Shown here in pieces: positions 8,785 through 17,056 of a DNA stretch of 64,000 nucleotides; within the stretch, counting starts at the first letter, position 1, and every line of letters starts with the position of its first letter. The notes under the pieces were generated by a model, which saw only the letters and a list, made by a program, of their open reading frames with translations, ran no database searches and had not been told where the DNA came from. Origin of the DNA: Massilia niastensis DSM 21313 (lineage in GTDB: Bacteria > Pseudomonadota > Gammaproteobacteria > Burkholderiales > Burkholderiaceae_D); the NCBI RefSeq assembly GCF_000382345.1, contig NZ_KB908083.1, positions 1-64,000 of the forward strand. The letters run 5' to 3'. A program made the position numbers and the translations under genes.

Positions 8785-10123
8785 GTCCGCTCTCCTCGAT
8801 GTGCACGGATGGTTTCACGGCCTCGCGCGGCAGCAGGATCGAACGCACCGCCACGATATCCTTCGCCGACTTGAAGGCGCCGCCGCCGCCGGCCGGGCCG
8901 CAGGTATACAGGGTTTCCACTTCATTGGCGATGCGCACGGCCTCGCGCAGGCTGTCGGTGCGTCCCGCCACCCGGATGCGCACCTCGTAGGGCTCCGGAT
9001 GCGCGGCCGGCAGGCGGTCGCGGTGCATGGCGTTGACGCCGATCAGGTCGTAGCGGAGCTCGCTGGCCTGGACGCCGATGATGGCCAGGCGCTCTTCGAC
9101 GATGGACAGCGCCAGGCGGGCGCGGGCCAGGGCGCCGGGGCCGGCATACGACATCTGGCCCTCGCCGATATAGCTGTCGACGTAGCCGATCGAGACTTTC
9201 AGGGTTTCCGGCCGTGGATGGCCGGTGGCGCCGCTGACCTGTACCCGGTCCGGCCCGAGCTCGGTGACCTGCACGCCGGAGAAATCGGCCACCACGTCCG
9301 GCGTCAGGTAGGCGCGCGGATCGTGGATCTCGTACAGCAGCTGTTCCTTGCAGGTCGCGGCCGTCACCTGTCCGCCGCTGCCTGCCACCTTGGTGATGAC
9401 GACCGAGCCATCCTCGGCCACCTCGCCGATCGGAAATCCCAGCCGCGCCAGGCCGGCCACGTCCTTGTGGCCGGGGTCGGCGAAATAGCCGCCGGTGATC
9501 TGCCCCGCGCATTCCAGCAGGTGTCCCGCCAGCGTGCCCTGGCCGAGACGCTCCCAGTCGTCCATGGCCCAGCCAAATTCGTGGATGAGCGGGGCCAGCA
9601 CCAGCGCCGGATCGGCGGCGCGGCCGGTGATGACGACATCGGCTCCTTGTGCCAGCGCATCGACCAGCGGCTGCGCGCCGAGGTAGGCGTTGGCCGACAG
9701 CAGGCGTTCGCCGAGGCGCTTGACCGGCTCGCCGGTATCGTCGATGTAGTCCCCGGCGCGCACCGTGTCCAGCACGTCGTCGCCCACCACGGCCGCGATC
9801 CTCAAGCCATGCAGGTTCATCGAGCGCGCGATGTCGCGCACCATGGCGGCGGCGGCCAGCGGATTCGCGGCGCCCATGTTGGTGACGATCCGGATCCCTT
9901 TTTCGCGGCACAGCGGGAGCACCGCGCGCATGCGCTCGGCGAGCAGCGGATCGTAGCCCGCGCCCGGATCCTCCTTGCGGGCGCGCTGGGCCAGCGCGAT
10001 CGTGCGCTCGGCCAGGCACTCGAAAATGAGGTAGTCGATATCGCCTTGTTCGGCCAGTTCGATGGCCGGCTCCAGGCGGTCGCCGGAGTAGCCTGCGCCG
10101 GATCCGATTCTGATTCGTTTCAT
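8771..10123 (-). CDS. AtuA family protein (DUF1446), large subunit
   Basis: A 450-residue protein of the acyclic terpene utilisation AtuA family. It has the N-terminal IRIGSGAGYSGDRLEPAIEL, DYLIFECLAERTIALAQ, a VVITGRAADPALVLAPLIHEFGW core and a late TCGPAGGGG segment. It lacks the C-terminal ferredoxin-like domain, which is the next gene. It starts an operon with that small subunit and the Bug receptor, divergent from a LysR regulator. The context suggests catabolism of a carboxylate or acyl compound. The lack of CoA ligase or carboxylase neighbours argues against a complete atu pathway here. Confidence 0.88.
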   Translation of the reverse strand: MKRIRIGSGAGYSGDRLEPAIELAEQGDIDYLIFECLAERTIALAQRARKEDPGAGYDPLLAERMRAVLPLCREKGIRIVTNMGAANPLAAAAMVRDIARSMNLHGLRIAAVVGDDVLDTVRAGDYIDDTGEPVKRLGERLLSANAYLGAQPLVDALAQGADVVITGRAADPALVLAPLIHEFGWAMDDWERLGQGTLAGHLLECAGQITGGYFADPGHKDVAGLARLGFPIGEVAEDGSVVITKVAGSGGQVTAATCKEQLLYEIHDPRAYLTPDVVADFSGVQVTELGPDRVQVSGATGHPRPETLKVSIGYVDSYIGEGQMSYAGPGALARARLALSIVEERLAIIGVQASELRYDLIGVNAMHRDRLPAAHPEPYEVRIRVAGRTDSLREAVRIANEVETLYTCGPAGGGGAFKSAKDIVAVRSILLPREAVKPSVHIEESGHAVT

Positions 10124-10202
10124 TACAGCTCCCGTGTCTGCTTCAGGAAAAAGCGGTCGATGGGAGTGTGGCGCGCCTGACTGATTAAGTACAATGGTAA
10201 TT

Positions 10203-10220
10203 TCAGATGGATTAATCTGA
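10203..10220. promoter_or_regulatory. Candidate LysR-type operator
   Basis: TCAGAT and ATCTGA form a perfect inverted repeat around a 6-base spacer, in the A+T-rich gap between the divergent AtuA-like and LysR genes. Two further ATTAAT boxes overlap it to 10232. Position and symmetry fit a LysR-type regulator site. Binding is inferred. Confidence 0.5.
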
Positions 10221-10253
10221 TTATCAAATTAATCGTCCAGACAGGGGCCGGCA

Positions 10254-11177
10254 ATGACGACCAATATCTCGACCCGGCTGCTGTATGCCTTCGTGGCGCT
10301 CGAGGAAACCAGGCATTTCACGCGCGCGGCCGAGCGCTGCCATACCTCGCAGCCGGCGTTCAGCGCGATGATCCGCAAGCTCGAGGAAGCGGCGGGAACC
10401 AGGCTGTTCGAGCGTGACACGCGCAATGTCACCCTGACCCCGGAAGGCGAACTGTTTTCCGAGGTGGCGCGCTCGCTCATCGCCGAATTCGAGGCGGCCT
10501 TCGACGACATGGCGGACTACGTCGCCCGGCGGCGCGGGCGGGTGGCGATCGCGGCGCTGCCTTCGCTGGCGGCCAGGGTGCTGCCCGCCGTGATCGCGGA
10601 GTACCGGCGCCTGTATCCCGGCGTGGCCGTGACCCTGCACGATGCCCTGTCGGACCAGTGCCTGGCGCTGCTGCGCCAGCAGAAGGCCGACCTGGTGCTG
10701 ACCGCGCCCGGCGCGAATTTCCTCGAGTTCGCGTCGCGCACCCTGGGCAGCGATCCGTTCTATCTTGTGTGCCGGCGCGATCACGCGCTGGCGAACAAGC
10801 GCGTCCTGCGCATCGGCGACCTGGCCGGGCATGACATCGTCCATCTCGCCAAGTCGTCCAGCGTGCGCCAGCATGTCGACATCCTGCTGCGCGACGTAGC
10901 GACGATCCATTCCGGATTCGAGGTCGAGCACCTGGCGACGGTGGCGGGCCTGGTGGAGCAGGGCCTGGGCGTCAGCTTGGTGCCCGAGCTGACCCTGTTC
11001 CAGTTCCGCCAGCTGGACCTGGTGGCGATTCCCCTGGCCGCACAGGACCTGACGCGTCCGATCCTGCTCGTCCAGCGCAAGGACCAGGCATTGTCGATCG
11101 CGGCCCAGGCCATGCTGGAACTCATCGAGAAGCAGTTCCGGGATGTTCAGCACCCAAAGGCGGCAGCGCCCAAATAA
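10254..11177 (+). CDS. LysR-type transcriptional regulator
   Basis: A 307-residue regulator. The N-terminal winged helix-turn-helix is clear: LLYAFVALEETRHFTRAAERCHTSQPAFSAMIRKLEEAAGTRLFER. A periplasmic-binding-protein-like effector domain (about 90-300) follows. It is transcribed divergently from the AtuA-Bug operon across a 130-base gap that carries symmetric boxes, so it probably controls that operon with a pathway intermediate as co-inducer. The 227-bp inverted-repeat element starts 9 bases after its stop codon. Confidence 0.92.
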   Translation: MTTNISTRLLYAFVALEETRHFTRAAERCHTSQPAFSAMIRKLEEAAGTRLFERDTRNVTLTPEGELFSEVARSLIAEFEAAFDDMADYVARRRGRVAIAALPSLAARVLPAVIAEYRRLYPGVAVTLHDALSDQCLALLRQQKADLVLTAPGANFLEFASRTLGSDPFYLVCRRDHALANKRVLRIGDLAGHDIVHLAKSSSVRQHVDILLRDVATIHSGFEVEHLATVAGLVEQGLGVSLVPELTLFQFRQLDLVAIPLAAQDLTRPILLVQRKDQALSIAAQAMLELIEKQFRDVQHPKAAAPK

Positions 11178-11185
11178 AAACGGCA

Positions 11186-11412
11186 TTCAGGGTCAGATCT
11201 GACATTCGGACACCGAGCGAGTACCTTTGCTCTATCTCAAAATGCTGGTTTGTTCATCCCGAACTCGTCCATGCTCGGCTCCCTTAGTCACCGCACCCCT
11301 CGCATCACGGACCATGGCGGAAAGAGGAAAAAAAATCTCGCCATACGTCAAACCGTTCTGAGATTTCGCAAGGGTTGTGCGTCCATGTCCGAATGACAGA
11401 CCTGACCCTGAA
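11186..11412. mobile_element. 227-bp element with 27-bp imperfect terminal inverted repeats
   Basis: The left arm 11186-11212 begins TTCAGGGTCAG and ends CATTCGGACA. The right arm 11386-11412 is its reverse complement with two mismatches out of 27. The interior (about 173 bases) has no convincing gene and is less G+C-rich than its surroundings. No target-site duplication is evident. It could be a MITE, or a REPIN-like doublet mobilised by a RAYT transposase encoded elsewhere. Confidence 0.65.
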
Positions 11413-11424
11413 CTGTGAAGCAGC

Positions 11425-11459
11425 AATAAAAATGCCGTCCAGGTTTCCCTGAACGGCAT
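11425..11459 (-). terminator. Rho-independent terminator of argG
   Basis: On the minus strand a 12-bp stem with one mismatch (ATGCCGTTCAGG / CCTGGACGGCAT) is followed directly by TTTTATT. It lies 34 bases past the argG stop. Confidence 0.8.
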
Positions 11460-11492
11460 GGCGCCCGTGGGCGGTGTTACGGGATGACTGGC

Positions 11493-12725
<1,233 letters not shown>

Positions 12726-12784
12726 GGGAGTTCCAGTGATGAAGGCTAGGGATGGTAGGGCAAATGGTCAGCTGGCCTTGCAAG

Positions 12785-12810
12785 GGCTGTCCCGGGGTAG
12801 CGGGACAGCC
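12785..12810 (-). terminator. Intercistronic hairpin between argF and argG
   Basis: A perfect 10-bp stem (GGCTGTCCCG / CGGGACAGCC, 6-base loop) lies between the argF stop and the argG start. No U-run follows, so attenuation or mRNA stabilisation is as likely as termination. Confidence 0.35.
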
Positions 12811-12850
12811 GGGCCAACGATCAAACTCGGTGTCAGTGATGAATCGTGGA

Positions 12851-13777
12851 TTACTTGTCTTCGATACGGCCGAGCAGCAGGTACTCGATCAGGGCTTTCT
12901 GCACGTGCAGGCGGTTCTCGGCCTCGTCCCAGACCACGGATTGGGGGCCGTCGATCACTTCGGCGGCCACTTCCTCGCCGCGGTGCGCCGGCAGGCAGTG
13001 CATGAACAGCGCGTCGGACGCCGCGCGCGCCATCTTGGCGCCGTCGACGATGAAGCCGTCGAAGGCCTTCAGGCGTTCCGCGTTTTCCTTCTCGTAGCCC
13101 ATGCTGGTCCAGACGTCGGTATTGACCAGGTGCGCGCCCGCGCAGGCGTCCGACGGGTTGTCGAACAGGGTGTAGCGCTGGGTCGAGACCAGGTTCGGAT
13201 CGAGTTCGTAGCCCTCCGGGGTCGAGACGTTCAGGTGGAAACCGAACACCTCGGCGGCCTGCAGCCACGAATACAGCATGTTGTTGGCGTCGCCGATCCA
13301 GGCCACCGTCTTGCCGGTGAGCGGACCGCGGTGCTCGTAGTAGGTGAACACGTCGGCCAGCACCTGGCAGGGATGGTGTTCGTTGGTCAGGCCGTTGATC
13401 ACCGGCACGCGCGAATTCGCGGCGAAGCGCTCGATGATGTCCTGGCCGAAGGTGCGGACCATGATGATGTCGCACATGCGGCTCATCACCTGGCCGGCGT
13501 CCTCGACCGGTTCGCCACGGCCGAGCTGGCTGTCGCGGGTGTTCAGGTAGATCGCCGCGCCGCCCAGCTGGTGCATGCCGGCCTCGAAGCTCAGGCGCGT
13601 GCGCGTCGAGCTCTTCTCGAACACCATCACCAGGGTGCGGTCGACGAGCGGATGGTAGACCTCGTAGTTCTTGAACTTGCGCTTGATGACCCCCGCACGC
13701 TGGATCACGTATTCGAATTCGTCGAGCGTGAAATCGGAGAACTGGAGGAAGTGCTTGATCGGATTGGTGCCTGGCAT
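12851..13777 (-). CDS. argF: Ornithine carbamoyltransferase
   Basis: A 308-residue transferase making citrulline from ornithine and carbamoyl phosphate. The carbamoyl-phosphate motif SSTRTRLSFEAGM is near residue 56, the HPCQ segment is near residue 135, and the HCLPAHRG active-site loop is near residue 264. These are all intact. It lies upstream of argG and is probably co-regulated with it. A TATAAT -10 box lies 30 bases upstream of the start. Confidence 0.96.
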   Translation of the reverse strand: MPGTNPIKHFLQFSDFTLDEFEYVIQRAGVIKRKFKNYEVYHPLVDRTLVMVFEKSSTRTRLSFEAGMHQLGGAAIYLNTRDSQLGRGEPVEDAGQVMSRMCDIIMVRTFGQDIIERFAANSRVPVINGLTNEHHPCQVLADVFTYYEHRGPLTGKTVAWIGDANNMLYSWLQAAEVFGFHLNVSTPEGYELDPNLVSTQRYTLFDNPSDACAGAHLVNTDVWTSMGYEKENAERLKAFDGFIVDGAKMARAASDALFMHCLPAHRGEEVAAEVIDGPQSVVWDEAENRLHVQKALIEYLLLGRIEDK

Positions 13778-13806
13778 AGTGAAGTCTGCTGAGGGTTATC
13801 CCTTGA

Positions 13807-13812
13807 ATTATA
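13807..13812 (-). promoter_or_regulatory. Likely -10 box for argF
   Basis: The minus strand reads TATAAT here, about 30 bases before the argF ATG. The -35 region is weak. Confidence 0.45.
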
Positions 13813-13911
13813 AGGGCTTTTCCTTGCCGTTAGGGAAAGTGGTGCAAATCCTGCATCGCAGCGTGTGTTATTCGCAAAAGAAATGGGTGCGGACACGCCA
13901 CACCCATGCCG

Positions 13912-14802
13912 TCAATAAAGGGTCTGCGAGGACTCGTGCAGCAGCTGGCCGTAGAGCTCGTGGCGCATGCGCGCGATCTTTCCTTCCGCGACCGCCTCCA
14001 GCACCGCGCACTGCGGCTCGGCCAGGTGGCGGCAGTTGTAATATTTGCATCCGCCCAGGTAGGGCTTGAACTCGACGAAGGCGCGCTCCAGCATGCCCTC
14101 GGTCAGGTGGTACAGGCCGAATTCCTGGAAGCCCGGCGAATCGATGATCGCGGCGCCGCCCGGCAGCCGGTACAGGCGGGTGAAGGTGGTGGTGTGCTTG
14201 CCGGTGTCGAGCGCCGCCGAGATCTCGCGCACCGCGATGTCGGCGTCCGGCACCAGCAGGTTGATCATCGAGGACTTGCCCATGCCCGACTGGCCGATGA
14301 AGATCGAGGACTGGCCCTCGAGCAGCGGCATCAGCGTGGCCACGGTCTGCTCCGGCCGCGCCTTGGCCGAGACCTCGTGCACCGGGTAGCCCAGCGCGGC
14401 GTAGGGCGCGACGCGCTCGCGGGCGCGCGGCAGCAGTTCCTCGACGTCGGTCTTGTTCAGGATGATGTGGGCCTCGATGCCGGCCGCCTCGCAGGCCACC
14501 AGGGCGCGCGAGACCAGGTCGTCGGCGAAGCCCGGCTCGGTGGCCACGACGATGAACAGGCGCGAGATGTTGGCCGCCAGCAGCTTGGACTTGTACTGGT
14601 CGGAGCGGTACAGCAGGGTGGTGCGCTCGGCGATGCGCTCGATGACCGCCTGGTCGTTCGAGGTCTTCTTCAGGTGGACCACGTCGCCCACCGCGACATT
14701 GGTCTTCTTGCCGCGCGTGACGCACTGGAGCTTTTCGCCGTCCACGTCGGCCAGGTAGTGGCGGCCGTGGGCCGCGATGATGGTGCCGGTCAGTTCGCTC
14801 AT
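13912..14802 (-). CDS. rsgA: Ribosome small-subunit-dependent GTPase RsgA
   Basis: A 296-residue circularly permuted GTPase that helps late 30S ribosome maturation. The N-terminal OB fold starts [17 protein letters not shown]. The permuted G motifs run LNKTDV (G4), then [14 protein letters not shown] (the G1 P-loop), then DSPGFQEFG (G3). A C-terminal zinc knuckle has the CxxxxCxH....C pattern ([14 protein letters not shown]). Its start overlaps the stop of the pterin dehydratase gene by 4 bases (ATGA), which implies translational coupling with the upstream M48 protease and dehydratase genes. Confidence 0.95.
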   Translation of the reverse strand: MSELTGTIIAAHGRHYLADVDGEKLQCVTRGKKTNVAVGDVVHLKKTSNDQAVIERIAERTTLLYRSDQYKSKLLAANISRLFIVVATEPGFADDLVSRALVACEAAGIEAHIILNKTDVEELLPRARERVAPYAALGYPVHEVSAKARPEQTVATLMPLLEGQSSIFIGQSGMGKSSMINLLVPDADIAVREISAALDTGKHTTTFTRLYRLPGGAAIIDSPGFQEFGLYHLTEGMLERAFVEFKPYLGGCKYYNCRHLAEPQCAVLEAVAEGKIARMRHELYGQLLHESSQTLY

Positions 14803-15131
14803 GCACCCGCCTGTCGCGCGTACAGCGCGTCGGTCTTCGCCGCGCTGATGAAGTCGTTCTCGCTCAGCGCGCCGCCGGCCGAGTGGGTGGTCCAGGTGAC
14901 GCCGCAGCGGCGGTAGCCGACGCTCATCTCCGGATGGTGGTTTTCCTGCTCGGCCATGGCGGCCACGGCGTTCACGAAGGCGATCGTCGCCGCGTAGCTG
15001 GAGAAGCTGAAGTCGCGGTGGAGCGCGCCGTCGACCGGCCGCCAGTGCGGGATGTCGGCCAGCAGGGCTTTGGCGGCCAAGGGATCGAGCGCCGGGGCGC
15101 CGTGGGTGCAGTGTCGGTCAAGGAGTTTCAT
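14799..15131 (-). CDS. 4a-hydroxytetrahydrobiopterin dehydratase
   Basis: A 110-residue PCD/DCoH-type pterin dehydratase, which regenerates the pterin cofactor after aromatic hydroxylation (often called PhhB). The family signature is [23 protein letters not shown] near residues 61-83, with the catalytic HHP. The ATG at 15131 overlaps the M48 protease stop by 4 bases, and its own stop overlaps the rsgA start by 4 bases. No phenylalanine hydroxylase gene is adjacent. Confidence 0.92.
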   Translation of the reverse strand: MKLLDRHCTHGAPALDPLAAKALLADIPHWRPVDGALHRDFSFSSYAATIAFVNAVAAMAEQENHHPEMSVGYRRCGVTWTTHSAGGALSENDFISAAKTDALYARQAGA

Positions 15132-16390
15132 GCGGCCGCCGTCATCAAATGCTTGACGCGCACCGATGCCGGCGGGTGCGAGTCGTAGAATGCCGAATGC
15201 AGGGGATCCGGCGTCAGGGTCGAGGCATTGTCTTCGTACATCTTGACCAGGGCCGAGACCAGGTGGCGGTGGTCGGTATGCTTTGCCGCGAAGGCGTCGG
15301 CCTCGAATTCGTGCTTGCGCGAGGTGATCGCGTTCAGGGGCGACAGCACGAAGGTGAAGATCGGCAGCACCAGCGCGAACAGGATCAGGGCCATGCCGTC
15401 GTTCGAGGCGTTCATGAAGGGATGCACGCCGAGGCCGGTGTAGAACCAGGCCTGGGTCTTCAGGTAGCCGAGCAGGGCCAGGAAGCCGAGCGAGAGCGCG
15501 AACATCACGACGATGCGCTTGAGGATGTGGCGCAGCTTGAAGTGTCCCAGCTCGTGCGCCAGCACCGCCTCGATCTCGTGCGGGTCGAGGCGCGCGAGCA
15601 GGGTATCGAAGAACACGATGCGCTTGGCCTGGCCGAAGCCCGAGAAATAGGCGTTGCCGTGCGCGCTGCGGCGGCTGCCGTCCATCACGAACAGGCCCCG
15701 GGAAGCGAAGCCCACGCGCGCCATCAGGGCCTCGATGCGCTCCTTCAGGCTGGCGTCGGCCAGCGGCGTGAACTTGTTGAACATCGGTGCGATGACGGTC
15801 GGGTAGAGCACCATCATCAGGAGCTGGAAGCCGCTCCACACGGCCCAGGCGTACAGCCACCACAGGTCGCCGCTCTTTTCCATCAGCGCCAGGATCACCC
15901 ACAGCAGCGGCAGGCCGATCGCGGCGCCCACCAGGGCGCCCTTGAGCTGGTCGGACCACCACAGGCCCTGGGTCATCTTGTTGAAGCCGAAGCGCTGCTC
16001 GAGCACGAACTGGCGGTGCCAGTCGAGCGGCAGGTCGAGCACGCCGGAGAGCACGGCGAAGGCGACCACCAGGGCCATCTGGTGGTGCATCCCCGGACCG
16101 GTGACCGGCAGCAGCGCCAGCGACAGCGCCTGCAGGCCGCCCAGCAGGGTGAAGCCGACCAGCACCACGCCGCTCCACAGCATGCCGACGATCCCCAGGC
16201 GGGTGCGCGCCACGGTGTAGTCGGCCGCCTTCTGGTGCGCCGACAGCGGCACCTTCGGCGCGAATTCGGCCGGCACGCTGGCGCGATGGCCTTGCACATG
16301 GCGAATATGGCGCGCGGCCAGCCAGAAGCGCAAGCCCAGCGTCAGCGCGAAGAAAACGACGAACAAAACCGAAAACCCAAGTGAAGACAT
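15128..16390 (-). CDS. M48 family membrane zinc metalloprotease (Ste24-like)
   Basis: A 420-residue integral-membrane peptidase of the CAAX-prenyl-protease-1-like M48A group. It has an N-terminal TM (FSVLFVVFFALTLGLRFW) and several further hydrophobic segments. The zinc motif is VLAHELGHFKLRH, and the third ligand region is RKHEFEADAFAAKH. In bacteria these proteases probably act in envelope quality control, and the substrate is unknown. It heads the overlapping M48-dehydratase-rsgA operon and is divergent from orn with a 47-base gap. Confidence 0.92.
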   Translation of the reverse strand: MSSLGFSVLFVVFFALTLGLRFWLAARHIRHVQGHRASVPAEFAPKVPLSAHQKAADYTVARTRLGIVGMLWSGVVLVGFTLLGGLQALSLALLPVTGPGMHHQMALVVAFAVLSGVLDLPLDWHRQFVLEQRFGFNKMTQGLWWSDQLKGALVGAAIGLPLLWVILALMEKSGDLWWLYAWAVWSGFQLLMMVLYPTVIAPMFNKFTPLADASLKERIEALMARVGFASRGLFVMDGSRRSAHGNAYFSGFGQAKRIVFFDTLLARLDPHEIEAVLAHELGHFKLRHILKRIVVMFALSLGFLALLGYLKTQAWFYTGLGVHPFMNASNDGMALILFALVLPIFTFVLSPLNAITSRKHEFEADAFAAKHTDHRHLVSALVKMYEDNASTLTPDPLHSAFYDSHPPASVRVKHLMTAAA

Positions 16391-16437
16391 TGTGTGCCTG
16401 TGAGAAAATGCAGGATTGATTAGGCAAAGAGAGAATT

Positions 16438-17022
16438 ATGTCACAAGCCACTGAAATGGAAGTCACTGCCGCGCCCCAGCGTCCCAACGAATTCAACCTG
16501 GTCTGGCTCGACATGGAAATGACCGGCCTGGATCCGGACAACGACCGCATCATCGAAGTCGCGGTCGTGGTCACCGATGCGGAGCTGAACGTCATCGCCG
16601 AAGGCCCGGTGTTCGCCATTCACCAGAGCGACGAAGTGCTGGACAAGATGGACAACTGGAACAAGGGCACCCACGGCAAGTCGGGCCTGATCGACCGCGT
16701 CAAGGCCTCGACCGTGAGCGAAGCCCAGGCCGAGGCCGAGCTGGTCGCCTTCCTGAAGCAGTACGTACCGTCGAACAAGTCGCCGATGTGCGGCAACTCG
16801 ATCTGCCAGGACCGCCGCTTCATGGCGCGCGGCATGCCGAAGCTGGAAGCTTTCTTCCACTACCGCAACCTGGACGTGTCGACCCTGAAGGAACTGTGCC
16901 GCCGCTGGAAGCCGGAACTGGCCTCCGGCTTCAAGAAGCACCAGAAGCACACCGCGCTGGCCGACATCATCGAATCGATCGAGGAACTGCGCTACTACCG
17001 CGAGCACTTCATCAAGCTGTAA
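16438..17022 (+). CDS. orn: Oligoribonuclease
   Basis: A 194-residue DEDDh 3'-5' exonuclease that degrades 2-5-mer RNAs, including pGpG from c-di-GMP breakdown, so it completes the pathway started by EAL proteins such as the two in this window. Exo I is [35 protein letters not shown] segment (Exo II) and a HTALADI segment (Exo III) follow. An AGAGAG ribosome site precedes the ATG. It is divergent from the M48 gene. Confidence 0.96.
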   Translation: MSQATEMEVTAAPQRPNEFNLVWLDMEMTGLDPDNDRIIEVAVVVTDAELNVIAEGPVFAIHQSDEVLDKMDNWNKGTHGKSGLIDRVKASTVSEAQAEAELVAFLKQYVPSNKSPMCGNSICQDRRFMARGMPKLEAFFHYRNLDVSTLKELCRRWKPELASGFKKHQKHTALADIIESIEELRYYREHFIKL

Positions 17023-17056
17023 ACCACCGTCATCCGGCAGGAATGATCAAACAGGT

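Larger units (their letters stand above)
11178..11492. other. Intergenic stretch with inverted-repeat element and argG terminator
   Basis: No gene is supported in this 315-base gap between convergent LysR and argG genes. It holds the 227-bp element bounded by 27-bp inverted repeats and the minus-strand argG terminator, both listed separately. Confidence 0.7.

Noticed and set aside
10124..10253. Second small gene between AtuA-like and LysR genes
   Set aside because: The gap is promoter-like and A+T-rich, with stops in all frames over most of its length.
11232..11459. 75-residue minus-strand frame inside the inverted-repeat element
   Set aside because: It runs through the argG terminator and one repeat arm and has no ribosome site or family resemblance.
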